A stretch of 64,000 bases of DNA, from contig NZ_CAJRAF010000002.1 in NCBI RefSeq assembly GCF_907164905.1, positions 2,170,001 to 2,234,000 on the forward strand. Reading direction: 5' to 3'. Position numbers and translations under genes: made by a program. A model generated the notes under the pieces. That model made no database searches, was not told where the DNA came from, and saw nothing but the letters and a program-made list of their open reading frames with translations. Shown in pieces: positions 26,293-35,293 of this stretch. Numbering within the stretch: the first letter of the stretch is position 1; each line of letters opens with the position of its first letter. The stretch comes from Dyadobacter sp. CECT 9275 (GTDB lineage: Bacteria; Bacteroidota; Bacteroidia; Cytophagales; Spirosomataceae).

Positions 26293-27690
26293 TTAAGCCG
26301 CTTTTTTAACCAGAGCGTATTCCAGTTTTGGCTTACCGCGCTCACCACCATCGTTGGGAAGGAAGCTAATAAATCTGAGTTTATAAATATTCCCCGCGGA
26401 ATCTTTCACCAGATAAAAACGATCTGTTTTAACACCAGCACTTGCCGGAGGTGTTGTAAGCCTCCATTTTGAACCAATGGCGTCTCTGTCCTTACTGAAA
26501 GTGATACCCGTAAGATTTGCTTCTTTGAACGCCTCATAGGTAACCGTGCTGGTAAGTACTTCTGCGGCTTCTACTTTATTAAAGGAATTGATTACTACCA
26601 AATCAGAGAAGGTGTACGGAACCAACCCTGTTCCGAAGCTGGTAAAGTAGGTGTTATACCCCCACTGGATATCCCAGCGGTCTTTCAAAGGCTCAGCATC
26701 AACCGTAGCGCCTTTTTCTAGTGACAGGTATTTAAAGTTATAAGTCTCGTCTTTTGCAACATCCACTGTTTTAAAAGTAGTTTCATTCAACTTGGCATAT
26801 TGAACGGTATAACCCGTTCCTTTACGGAGTACACGCAGTTTATAGAGCTGGTCAACCGGCAGCACCGAAGCTGTACCGCCCTTACGATTAAACACATAAA
26901 CCTTATTGTCTGCATCTGTAGCCGATATTTCCTTAATAACCGTTTTGGTAAGATCGCCCTTGTAGTCGTCAATCAAAGCCAATGTTCCCAGGCCCTGTCC
27001 AAACGCCAGCGTATCAATATCCAGATCTTTGTCCGACACCGCGTTAATGTCCGACTGATTGATCATAAAAGCAGTGGCTCCGTTGGTACCATTGAGTATC
27101 ACCCGAAAATCCGTACCGCCATTAAAACCCAGGTCCCAGCTGTCGCGCAGAACAGGCGTAGCGATGTTGGTACTAAAATCCACAAATACTGAATTGGCCG
27201 CACTCGTACCTGGCTCATTGGCCGCAATACCATTGAGCTGCATGGTGGTACCTTCCGAAACGATCGCCTTGAAACTCAGCTTCAGCTCAGTGGCAGCTCC
27301 CATCAGTACGGGGGTACCCACGGAAGAAATCTTGAACTGAATACTTTCGTCACCATCCAACAAAACACCCGCTTTTTTGGTTACTTTAAAAGAAACTGAG
27401 GAGGCACCTGCCGGAACCGACAATGTGATTACATTATTGGCCGCTGCCGGGGTGGTCGTGAATTCGGTACCGTAGGTCAGCATGGCTGGCGTTAATGTAA
27501 CCGAGACAGGCACAGCAGCAGAAACTGCTCTTGAAAGCGTAATTTTTAATTCCACTTCTTCCCCGTCAAATCCCTGCGCATTGCTTTCAAAAGCGGCGAG
27601 GTTATCCGGCAGTGGTGGTTCATCGTCCTTACAGGCATTGAAACTTCCCAAAAATGCAATGACAAGTAGAGATGTGATTATTTTCTTCAT
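26293..27690 (-). CDS. Large HmuY-family surface lipoprotein
   Basis: A 465-residue lipoprotein; the signal ends GSFNACKDDE (Cys20). Residues about 30-145 look like a beta-sandwich (Calx-beta-like, ending FKISSVGTPVLMGAATEL). Two later segments have the HmuY pattern of a Trp-Asp strand and a Gly-rich loop: DSWDLGFNGGTDFRVILNGT and DRWDIQWGYNTYFTSFGTG; it ends with FYLVKDSAGNIYKLRFISF, matching the last strands of HmuY. So it is an enlarged HmuY-type protein, probably on the cell surface beside the receptor. It is 33 bases after the receptor gene. Confidence 0.82.
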   Translation of the reverse strand: MKKIITSLLVIAFLGSFNACKDDEPPLPDNLAAFESNAQGFDGEEVELKITLSRAVSAAVPVSVTLTPAMLTYGTEFTTTPAAANNVITLSVPAGASSVSFKVTKKAGVLLDGDESIQFKISSVGTPVLMGAATELKLSFKAIVSEGTTMQLNGIAANEPGTSAANSVFVDFSTNIATPVLRDSWDLGFNGGTDFRVILNGTNGATAFMINQSDINAVSDKDLDIDTLAFGQGLGTLALIDDYKGDLTKTVIKEISATDADNKVYVFNRKGGTASVLPVDQLYKLRVLRKGTGYTVQYAKLNETTFKTVDVAKDETYNFKYLSLEKGATVDAEPLKDRWDIQWGYNTYFTSFGTGLVPYTFSDLVVINSFNKVEAAEVLTSTVTYEAFKEANLTGITFSKDRDAIGSKWRLTTPPASAGVKTDRFYLVKDSAGNIYKLRFISFLPNDGGERGKPKLEYALVKKAA

Positions 27691-27723
27691 AATTATTAAT
27701 TGATTGATTTAAACTGGTAATGA

Positions 27724-29991
27724 TTATCTTTTTGACCATTTTACATGGAGCCCCAGGAAATAGGAACGGCCGTACGACATAGGCACGGCACCTCCGGAAC
27801 CATGCGCCCCTGTGTCGGTGGAGGAATTGGCCAGCGTTGTTACATCGAAAAGATTTTTGATACCGCCTATCACATTGACATACCTGCTGATGGTTTTGCT
27901 AAGCGTCAGATCAGCCATGTGAAAACCCGCAGTTTCGGCAAGATGGACCGTCACAAGGTCCGCAGACTCGTATACCGGGCGCTTGCCGGAGAATTTATAG
28001 AACAGGTTGGCCGTTGCCCCTATCTTCTTAAAAGTGTAAAGAATATTGGTATTGATCTCGGCAGACCAGACAAACTGCGGGAACTGTCCTGATTCCTTGG
28101 GCAATTCGGAATACTGGTTATACCGACCGATATAGGACCCGCCAACGTTGGCCTGCATATTTTTCCAGAATAGCTTGTTATCCAGCGTAAAACCCATCGT
28201 TTTGAAAAGACTCACATTCAGATACGTAGTCTGGGTCTTATCATTCGGGTCAATTGCAGTATCAATCAGGTCGTGAAAAACATTGTAAAAGCCTCCTAGT
28301 GTCGAGTTCACCCGGATATCCTTTTTTCTGACAGACTGCCAGGTCAGGAAGGAATTGAAGCTATTGGAATATTCGGCTTTCAGGTTGGTGTTTCCGTTTA
28401 TAGAATGGGACGCGTCATGAAAATCGAAGTACAGTTCACGGAGCGCGGGCGACCGGAAACCTCTTGCATACCCAAACCTGAAATCCAGCGTTTTGCCCAG
28501 CGCAATTTTCCCATTGATGGAAGGAATCACCGGCGGTGCATCATAAACGGAGTTTTTCAGGAAACGTAAACCTGGGCTTAACTTGATACCAGGTACCAGG
28601 GTAATTTCAGGTGCCAGAAAAAGTGCGTATTCATTGATGGTTGGCGAACCAAGGATACGCGCACCGGAGCTGTTGTTATTGGAAATATCTACACCCGCAA
28701 GCAGTGAAAACGCGGAGGAGAATTTGTAAAAAGCCGTTCCTCTGAAGAAAGTAGCTGTGAATATCGACTGATCCTGAGCCCCCGCATCCAGTGACAATGT
28801 TCGCCGCCCCAGAGAGTCCAAATTAGTACTTAAAGTTTTACGTGAATAATCTGTATAGGATAAAACACCGGTAAAATTCAGCTTTTCGCTTGCCCGGTAT
28901 TCCGACTGCACCTGATGAAACCAGCGGTAGGTAGTGTAATCTTTATCTGCAGCTATTTTCGTGATAAGGTTTCTGTTCCCCAGATACTGTATGGTTTCAT
29001 CCGTCCCGTTGAAACCATACCCTATATGCCACTTATTTGCCTGGTATCGTACAGATACGGTATATAACATCTGGTCTTTCGGCATCCAGTCCTTTGCACG
29101 CCCGGTTGATGCTCCCTGCCAGCCTCCAAAATGATTACGGGTAATATTGCCACCCAGCTGAAGGCGCTTGCGTTGCCAGTTGATTCCCAGGTTCTGGTTA
29201 TGTGTACCATTTTTGGTAAAGGCATTGTACTCCTTCCCCGCTGTCTCCTCCTGTAGCCTGGCCGAAAGCGTCAGATGACTGCCCCCCTGCCCTTTTTTTG
29301 TAATCACGTTGATCACTCCCGCAAGTGCATCTGTACCATATATGACGGACATAGGCCCTTCGACGATCTCTATACGCTCAATGGTGTTGATGTCAATCTG
29401 TCCCAGACTTTCACGGGTACTGCCCCGGTCAACCATCGGAATGCCATCCAGCAAAATCTTTACATTTTGCCCGGACATCCCCATCAGCTGTATATCGCTG
29501 GTACCCAGGGTGAGGTCATTGGAAAACCGAATGCCTAACTCGGTATTCAGTACATTCTGAAGGCTGGTAGCGCCCCGTAACCTGATACGTTCACTATCAA
29601 TGGTCCGTACCTGATACACAGATTTCTTTAAGGATTGTGCTTCGGATTGCCCGGTAATCACCACATCGCTGAGGTCAATCGTCTGATGATCCATTTTAAT
29701 ATCTTCCAGAGAAAGCGTATCACCTCCAACAAGTTTCACCTTTATTTCCTTTGAAGCATTCAGTATACTGATCCTCAGCGTCTGATCACCATCAGTACCT
29801 TTCAACAAAAAGTAACCATCCTGATCGGTAATTGCAGCATAATTGGTATGGGGAATAAGAATATGTGCTCCTGAAGCAGCAACGGACTGACTGTCTGTAA
29901 TACGCCCTTTAACCCACCCCGATTTTTCCTGTCCGTAAACCATACAAACGGGTACCCAGAGACAAAACAACAAGATTGAAAGGAATTGCAT
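27724..29991 (-). CDS. TonB-dependent outer-membrane heme receptor
   Basis: A 755-residue receptor. Signal peptide to about residue 20, then a carboxypeptidase-regulatory-like domain (WVKGRITDSQSVAASGAHIL, about 25-105), the plug (from VVITGQSEAQ; contains LLDGIPMVDRGSTRESLGQI and IEIVEGPMSVIYGTDALAGV) and a 22-strand barrel. In the barrel, FRSP followed by a His-containing stretch and NTNLKAE resembles the FRAP/NPNL box of HmuR/HemR heme receptors, which fits the two HmuY-like genes downstream. It uses TonB energy for import. Its promoter holds two TTTAGACTAA boxes (see 29999-30049), so metal- or heme-dependent repression is likely. Confidence 0.93.
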   Translation of the reverse strand: MQFLSILLFCLWVPVCMVYGQEKSGWVKGRITDSQSVAASGAHILIPHTNYAAITDQDGYFLLKGTDGDQTLRISILNASKEIKVKLVGGDTLSLEDIKMDHQTIDLSDVVITGQSEAQSLKKSVYQVRTIDSERIRLRGATSLQNVLNTELGIRFSNDLTLGTSDIQLMGMSGQNVKILLDGIPMVDRGSTRESLGQIDINTIERIEIVEGPMSVIYGTDALAGVINVITKKGQGGSHLTLSARLQEETAGKEYNAFTKNGTHNQNLGINWQRKRLQLGGNITRNHFGGWQGASTGRAKDWMPKDQMLYTVSVRYQANKWHIGYGFNGTDETIQYLGNRNLITKIAADKDYTTYRWFHQVQSEYRASEKLNFTGVLSYTDYSRKTLSTNLDSLGRRTLSLDAGAQDQSIFTATFFRGTAFYKFSSAFSLLAGVDISNNNSSGARILGSPTINEYALFLAPEITLVPGIKLSPGLRFLKNSVYDAPPVIPSINGKIALGKTLDFRFGYARGFRSPALRELYFDFHDASHSINGNTNLKAEYSNSFNSFLTWQSVRKKDIRVNSTLGGFYNVFHDLIDTAIDPNDKTQTTYLNVSLFKTMGFTLDNKLFWKNMQANVGGSYIGRYNQYSELPKESGQFPQFVWSAEINTNILYTFKKIGATANLFYKFSGKRPVYESADLVTVHLAETAGFHMADLTLSKTISRYVNVIGGIKNLFDVTTLANSSTDTGAHGSGGAVPMSYGRSYFLGLHVKWSKR

Positions 29992-29998
29992 AAATTCT

Positions 29999-30049
29999 TA
30001 TTTAGACTAATTTCACACAAATAAATAGCTTATTTAGACTAAATACAAA
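29999..30049 (-). promoter_or_regulatory. Promoter with double operator of the heme receptor operon
   Basis: On the minus strand TTTG (30049-30046), a 20-base spacer and TTTATTTG (30025-30018; one base off TAnnTTTG) form a Bacteroidota promoter pointing into the receptor gene. TATTTAGACTAAATA at 30031-30045, a palindrome with 7-bp arms around one central base, fills the spacer. A second copy, TATTTAGACTAATTT at 29999-30013, lies over the expected transcript start. Their centres are 32 bases apart, about three helical turns. Confidence 0.75.
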
Positions 30050-30197
30050 TCAATGATTAGTTTTTTCTCTCAGCAAATGAGATCATAATACTAAAAATGG
30101 ATGGATGGCTTTTTTAATGAAGTTGCGTTTTATGCCAGGAAGTTTTCTTTATCCTGCCCGGGGACCTCATTTTGCAAAAACCTGCTAATTAGTACCG

Positions 30198-30539
30198 TCA
30201 TACTTCCTCCAGTACCGACTCCCCTGCTGACAGATCACCACTGGTCCATTGCCATTTTTCATGAAGGCGAATTTTCCCGCTCACAAGGATTTCGGGTTTT
30301 GACCGGCAGATACCTGTTGTAATTTCACCGGCATTGTTCACTTGGTGATAGCGCATATCTAACTCGCCGTGGGGGCTTACGGTGGCAATCAGATGTCCGT
30401 AAAGGATGCGGTTACCAGCGTAGGTACAAGTAAGTATATTACCCTCCTGCTGGTAATGAAACAAGGTTTCAGAATCTACCTCTCCGTTGTCCGAATTGGA
30501 AATGGCCCTGAAAACTTTATTGTTATAACTGATCATCAT
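30198..30539 (-). CDS. Small protein of the family often labelled N-acetylglutamate synthase
   Basis: A 113-residue cytoplasmic protein. Similar short proteins (ISYNNKVFRAISNSDNGEVD then TLFHYQQEGNILTCTYAGNRI) are annotated as n-acetylglutamate synthase in databases from memory, but it has no GNAT fold and the label is probably wrong; the strand pattern suggests a small beta-barrel of lipocalin type. It follows the DUF1003 gene by 9 bases and is likely in the same operon. Its function is unknown. Confidence 0.7.
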   Translation of the reverse strand: MMISYNNKVFRAISNSDNGEVDSETLFHYQQEGNILTCTYAGNRILYGHLIATVSPHGELDMRYHQVNNAGEITTGICRSKPEILVSGKIRLHEKWQWTSGDLSAGESVLEEV

Positions 30540-30548
30540 CCAGATAAA

Positions 30549-31118
30549 TTATTGACCACAGATCTGCGACTCAATCCGTTCCATTTTATGGTTCAGATTT
30601 TTCAGTATTTCCATTTGTTTTGCCTGAATTTCGAACAGGGTTTTGATTTGCTCTTCCAGCAAAAGGTCCACTTTCTGATGCAGACTGCGTACCTCCATCT
30701 CCGCCTTAAGGTTCACCATGTAATCGTTTTCCGCTCTTTCACGGTCCTTCTCTTCCTGGCGGTTCTGACTCATCATGATCACCGGCGCCTGCAGGGCTGC
30801 CACGCAGGAAAGTACCAGGTTCATCAAAATAAAGGGATAGGGATCAAATTGCTGCGATTTTGATATCAAAGAATTGTAAGCAATCCAGACGATAAGTACC
30901 GCCATAAAAGTGATAATAAACGTCCAGCTCCCGCCGAAACGAGCCACTTTATCAGATATCCTCTGCCCTGGCGATAAGGTTTCCATCACCGGATTTGTGC
31001 GATTCTTCACAAGTGAATCCTGCTCCTTGATCGACTGCATAACAATATCGTGCAGCTTCTGAATCTGGGCGTTCTGTTCGCTGAGTATCTCATCAACGTC
31101 ATTGTAGTTGGTAGCCAT
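30549..31118 (-). CDS. DUF1003 membrane protein
   Basis: A 189-residue inner-membrane protein. It has two close helices: WTFIITFMAVLIVWIAYNSL and YPFILMNLVLSCVAALQAPV, followed by the DUF1003 hallmark IMMSQNRQEEKDRERAENDY and a long coiled-coil tail to the C-terminus with LLLEEQIKTLFEIQAKQMEI. The function of the family is unknown; some members are linked with membrane stress. It leads a two-gene operon. Confidence 0.9.
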   Translation of the reverse strand: MATNYNDVDEILSEQNAQIQKLHDIVMQSIKEQDSLVKNRTNPVMETLSPGQRISDKVARFGGSWTFIITFMAVLIVWIAYNSLISKSQQFDPYPFILMNLVLSCVAALQAPVIMMSQNRQEEKDRERAENDYMVNLKAEMEVRSLHQKVDLLLEEQIKTLFEIQAKQMEILKNLNHKMERIESQICGQ

Positions 31119-31557
31119 TTTTGCTTAATGTTTTCATAAAATTAGGAATAAAGATCACTTAAGAGCTATGAAACAAAAGTCAACTCTAATTTGATAACAC
31201 CATCTTCCGCACGTCCTAAATCGCAGAACCATGACTCCCATCATTTTTTTCCAGTTATCCCGTTTGTAATTATGTATAATTATTTTTAGAATATTAAGTC
31301 TATATATATACAAGAGAAAAAGATACAATATCAGAAAAAGTTATATAATTTTACAATTCTCTTTAATACATTTACTGCCCGAACGGCACTTGAAACATTG
31401 AGGGAGAACTATTTTCAGTTATAATTGCGTTACTGATGGCAGGGTGAAAAGTAGCTATGGTGTTAGGAACTGCATATTTTTTAATTGAAAAACCCAGGAA
31501 TCTAAGACGTTACAAAGGTCTTATTCAGCTAATTACAAATTTTTTATTGTTTCTATC
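31119..31557. other. AT-rich divergent intergenic region
   Basis: A 439-base gap between the DUF1003 gene (minus) and the cupin-like gene (plus). Very AT-rich in 31260-31370, with TATATATATA at about 31302. It should contain both promoters. I see no gene or RNA. Confidence 0.45.
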
Positions 31558-32412
31558 ATGGAATTGATACCCATAGAAAAGCGTACAGGCCTTACCCGTG
31601 AAGAATTCATTGAAAACTATTTAAAACCAAGTCGCCCGGTTGTATTTACGGATTTAATGAAGGATTGGCCGGCCATTAACAAATGGACTTTTGACTGGCT
31701 TAGGGAAAATCATGGACAGATCGATGTGCCCCTGGTGGACAATCATGTTCACGATGCCGATAAATATTTTCAGACTGCCAAAACAATGAAATTCGGGGAT
31801 TATCTTTCCCTCATAGAAGCAGGCCCTACTGATCTCAGGTTGTTCCTGTTTGATATTTTCAAGAAGGCCCCTTCCCTTGCGGACGATATTATTTTCCCTA
31901 ATATCATGGACGGTTTTCTGAAACACTACAAGTTTGTGTTTTTTGGAGGCCAGGGAGCCATCACCAATCTACATTACGACATGGATTGTTCCAATGTGTT
32001 CCTGACCCAGTTTCATACCCGCAAGCAGGTGATCCTTTTCTCTCCCGAGGAAAGCGCACGATTATATCATCACCCTTTTACGGTAATGAGCAAGGTGGAT
32101 CCACTAAATCCTGACTATGAGCGTTTCCCGGCCATGAAAGGTGCTGTCGGATACGAAACCACATTGCTGCACGGCGAAACCATTTTCATTCCTTCCCTCT
32201 GGTGGCATTATATCAGATACGTGGATGGAGGTTTCAGCCTGGCTCTTAGGGCCAATAATTCTATTTTCACTGCAGTGCGGGGAGGTATGAACCTGGTGAG
32301 GCATACCTTTGTGGACAAAAGCCTGACCAAACTCCTGGGTGTGGACTGGCAGCACTGGAAAGAACAAAAGGCAGTGGAGAACGCGCAGCATTACATGAAA
32401 GAACAAGCCTGA
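31558..32412 (+). CDS. Cupin-like (JmjC, cupin_8) Fe(II)/2-oxoglutarate oxygenase
   Basis: A 284-residue cytoplasmic protein of the cupin_8/JmjC type. The opening FIENYLKPSRPVVFTDLMKD with WPAINKWTFDWL is the family start; the iron-binding HxD is LHYDMD and the distal His is in LWWHYIRY, with the intervening RKQVILFSPEESARLYHHPF strand. Members hydroxylate proteins or small molecules; the substrate is unknown. It is alone and followed by a terminator. Confidence 0.88.
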   Translation: MELIPIEKRTGLTREEFIENYLKPSRPVVFTDLMKDWPAINKWTFDWLRENHGQIDVPLVDNHVHDADKYFQTAKTMKFGDYLSLIEAGPTDLRLFLFDIFKKAPSLADDIIFPNIMDGFLKHYKFVFFGGQGAITNLHYDMDCSNVFLTQFHTRKQVILFSPEESARLYHHPFTVMSKVDPLNPDYERFPAMKGAVGYETTLLHGETIFIPSLWWHYIRYVDGGFSLALRANNSIFTAVRGGMNLVRHTFVDKSLTKLLGVDWQHWKEQKAVENAQHYMKEQA

Positions 32413-32443
32413 AAGCTTATAACATAGATTACGGAAATAGCAG

Positions 32444-32481
32444 AAAGCTACTTTGACACGAAAGTTCAGGGTAGCTTTTTT
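32444..32481 (+). terminator. Terminator of the cupin-like gene
   Basis: AAAGCTAC (32444-32451) pairs with GTAGCTTT (32471-32478) followed by a T-run; the 19-nt loop can form a small inner hairpin. Confidence 0.75.
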
Positions 32482-32530
32482 AGTGATAACACTTACCCAA
32501 AAGTTGTGATCAAGTAAGAGGAAACCTTTC

Positions 32531-32538
32531 TATATTTG
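32531..32538 (+). promoter_or_regulatory. -7 element of the uvrB promoter
   Basis: TATATTTG matches TAnnTTTG exactly, 38 bases before the uvrB ATG. A -33 TTG at 32504-32506 is spaced a little wider than usual. Confidence 0.5.
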
Positions 32539-32576
32539 AAAAGCGTTGTGCTGAGTACGGTCCTTTTTAATTTGTT

Positions 32577-34595
32577 ATGAATTTCGAACTAACTTCTGAA
32601 TACAAGCCCACTGGTGATCAGCCTCAGGCTATTAAACAACTTTTAGAAGGAATTGCGGCAGGCGAGCGTGCACAAACTTTACTGGGTGTGACCGGTTCGG
32701 GAAAAACCTTTACGGTGGCAAATGTAGTTGCGGAAATTAACCGGCCCACTTTGGTACTCAGCCATAACAAGACACTTGCTGCACAGCTTTATGGGGAATT
32801 TAAACAATTTTTCCCTCACAATGCTATTGAATATTTTATCAGCTACTACGACTACTACCAGCCGGAGGCATTTATCTCAAGTACCAATACCTATATAGAA
32901 AAGGACCTGATGATCAATCAGGAAATTGATAAGCTTCGTTTGCATACGGTATCCTCACTGATGAGCGGCAGGCGGGACGTGCTTGTCGTGGCTTCTGTTT
33001 CCTGTATTTATGGCGCAGGCAATCCCAACGAATACAAAAAGAGTATTGTGAGTGTAAAATTGGGAGATATTGTAAGCCGTAATCAATTCCTTTTCAGGCT
33101 GGTAGAAATATTATACAGCCGTACAGAGCTGGAATTTTCCCGTGGTACCTTCCGGGTAAAAGGAGATACGGTTGATATCTTTCCTGGCTATGCGGATTTT
33201 GCTTACCGTATTATCTTTTTTGGAGATGAGATTGAGGAAATCCAGCGGATTGAGCCGGAATCTGGAAAGAAAATATCATCGGACAAGGCCATTGCTATTT
33301 TTCCGGCAAACCTTTTCGTTACGGGGCGCGATGTGCTGATGCAGTCTATCAGAGAAATTCAGGATGACCTTGTACAGCAAATAAAGTACTTTACTGCCGA
33401 AGGAAGGCTGGCAGAGGCAGAGCGTGTGAAGGAACGTACCGAATTCGATATTGAAATGATGCGCGAACTGGGATATTGTTCCGGAATTGAAAATTATTCG
33501 AGGTATTTTGACCGGCGTTATCCGGGACAGCGCCCGTTTTGTCTGCTCGATTATTTTCCTGAAGATTTCCTGATGGTAGTAGATGAAAGCCACGTGACCA
33601 TGCCGCAGATCCGTGCGATGTGGGGTGGCGACCGCTCCCGAAAGGAAGCACTGGTGGAATATGGTTTCAGACTACCCTCTGCGATGGATAACCGTCCGCT
33701 GACTTTTCAGGAATTTGAAGACCTTACATATCAGACCATCTTCGTAAGCGCCACGCCGGCCGATTACGAATTAAGAAAATCCGACGGCGTGGTAGTGGAG
33801 CAGATTATCCGACCAACCGGATTGCTGGATCCAGAAATTGAGGTACGCCCGAGCCTGAACCAGATCGACGATTTACTGGAAGAAATTCAGGAAAGGATCA
33901 AACAGGAAGACCGGGTTCTGATTACGACCCTCACCAAACGGATGGCCGAAGAGCTTAGTAAGTATCTGGACAGAGTGGGTATCAAATGCCGTTACATACA
34001 TTCGGAGGTGAAAGCACTGGACCGGGTTGAAATTCTCCGGGAGTTACGCCTCGGTATCTTTGATGTGCTGGTTGGTGTTAACCTGTTGCGGGAAGGGCTG
34101 GATTTGCCCGAAGTTTCACTGGTGGCCATTATGGACGCAGATAAGGAGGGGTTTCTGCGGGATGTACGTTCGATGATACAGACCATTGGCCGGGCCGCCC
34201 GGAATGACAGAGGCAAGGTACTTATGTACGCCGACGTCATGACAGGCTCCATGCGCCAGGCCATAGACGAAACAAACCGCCGCAGAAGTATCCAGATGCA
34301 ATACAATCTTGAAAACGGAATTACCCCGCGGACTATCCTGAAATCCAAGGAAGCTATTATGGAGCAAACTTCTGTGGCTGATTCCAAAGTCCGCAAAATA
34401 TATGTGGAGCCACAGGAAGTACGTATTGCTGCCGATCCGGTGGTCCAGTATATGGGTAAAACTGAACTTCAGAAACTTATTGCAGAAACACAGCGGAAGA
34501 TGGAATCAGCTGCAAAAGACCTTGATTTTCTCGAAGCCGCACGTCTCCGCGACGAGCTGCTGCAACTCAAAGAGCGCTTGAAAGAAAAGGCTTAA
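32577..34595 (+). CDS. uvrB: Excinuclease ABC subunit B
   Basis: A 672-residue protein of normal length. Walker A is GVTGSGKTFT near residue 38. The beta-hairpin region contains YYDYYQPEAFISST, and the helicase motifs include VVDESHVTMPQIRAMWGGDR, VSATPADYEL and QTIGRAARNDRGKV. A UvrC-binding UVR motif ends the protein (LEAARLRDELLQLKERLKEK). It verifies DNA damage and hands it to UvrC in nucleotide excision repair. A single transcription unit; convergent with the nucleotidase gene. Confidence 0.98.
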   Translation: MNFELTSEYKPTGDQPQAIKQLLEGIAAGERAQTLLGVTGSGKTFTVANVVAEINRPTLVLSHNKTLAAQLYGEFKQFFPHNAIEYFISYYDYYQPEAFISSTNTYIEKDLMINQEIDKLRLHTVSSLMSGRRDVLVVASVSCIYGAGNPNEYKKSIVSVKLGDIVSRNQFLFRLVEILYSRTELEFSRGTFRVKGDTVDIFPGYADFAYRIIFFGDEIEEIQRIEPESGKKISSDKAIAIFPANLFVTGRDVLMQSIREIQDDLVQQIKYFTAEGRLAEAERVKERTEFDIEMMRELGYCSGIENYSRYFDRRYPGQRPFCLLDYFPEDFLMVVDESHVTMPQIRAMWGGDRSRKEALVEYGFRLPSAMDNRPLTFQEFEDLTYQTIFVSATPADYELRKSDGVVVEQIIRPTGLLDPEIEVRPSLNQIDDLLEEIQERIKQEDRVLITTLTKRMAEELSKYLDRVGIKCRYIHSEVKALDRVEILRELRLGIFDVLVGVNLLREGLDLPEVSLVAIMDADKEGFLRDVRSMIQTIGRAARNDRGKVLMYADVMTGSMRQAIDETNRRRSIQMQYNLENGITPRTILKSKEAIMEQTSVADSKVRKIYVEPQEVRIAADPVVQYMGKTELQKLIAETQRKMESAAKDLDFLEAARLRDELLQLKERLKEKA

Positions 34596-34619
34596 AACTC
34601 AGTTTACGAGCATGGATTA

Positions 34620-35162
34620 CTAGGCTACCAGATAGCGTTTAAAAAGGGCCGTTGCCTCTTTCCAGTTATTCACCCGGGTATATTTGGTGACATGAATATT
34701 GTGCCCTGCTGTAAACAGGACAGGTATTCCTTTGCAAAAATCCAGGTTTTTCAGGTGGTCGTCAATCATATAATCCGTTGCGATCACACTTTTATCTCCA
34801 CATAACACGATATTCCTCCAGCTGATAAAAGGAAAATGCTCTGCAATCCAGTCGTGCTTTTCCAACAACGAGTTGGGAAACTCCATGGCTGCCGAAACGA
34901 TATAAATCTCATATTCACGGTTGAGTTCTTCCAGCGCTTCCAAAGCACCCTCCATAAGCGGGGCACCCCGGAAGAAACCCGGTTGATATAATAACTTTCT
35001 GGCCGCTTCGGGATCCGGAAAAGCCTGATCCTCCGGAATACCTCTCATAGCCTCTCTTGTAACCCGCACTCCAAGTTCCCTTTCATACCAATTGATCCAG
35101 TTGGTTTCGATATCCACCAGAACATTGTCCATGTCAATCGCTATTGTTTTCTTACGGCTCAT
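34620..35162 (-). CDS. 5'(3')-deoxyribonucleotidase, NT5C-like HAD
   Basis: A 180-residue HAD phosphatase from ATG 35162. The catalytic motif is AIDMDNVLVD (Asp10 and Asp12). The conserved YIVSAAMEFPNSLLEKHDWI and DYMIDDHLKNLDF blocks are those of the 5'-nucleotidase, NT5C/deoxyribonucleotidase type. It would dephosphorylate deoxynucleoside or nucleoside monophosphates. It is divergent from a DeoR-type regulator, with a large palindrome between them, so it may be a target of that regulator. Confidence 0.9.
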   Translation of the reverse strand: MSRKKTIAIDMDNVLVDIETNWINWYERELGVRVTREAMRGIPEDQAFPDPEAARKLLYQPGFFRGAPLMEGALEALEELNREYEIYIVSAAMEFPNSLLEKHDWIAEHFPFISWRNIVLCGDKSVIATDYMIDDHLKNLDFCKGIPVLFTAGHNIHVTKYTRVNNWKEATALFKRYLVA

Positions 35163-35234
35163 ATTTAAACGCTTAGGCAAGCTTATATTTATTTTATTTT
35201 GCAATATTTTGCTACAAAAATAGATATAAAAGGC

Positions 35235-35284
35235 AATTTTTTGCAATTTTAGTGTTTAAATAAACATTAAAATTGCAAAAAATT
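35235..35284. promoter_or_regulatory. 50-bp near-perfect palindrome, candidate DeoR operator
   Basis: Arms 35235-35258 and 35261-35284, 24 bases each, are complementary except one position and are separated by AA. Each arm contains TTTTTTGCAATTTTA. The palindrome ends 9 bases before the DeoR-type ATG and lies 73 bases before the nucleotidase ATG, covering both likely promoters. Confidence 0.8.
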
Positions 35285-35293
35285 AAATGATTA

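Noticed and set aside
30198..30539. True N-acetylglutamate synthase
   Set aside because: No GNAT fold or argininosuccinate lyase-type synthase motif; the database label seems to have been propagated.
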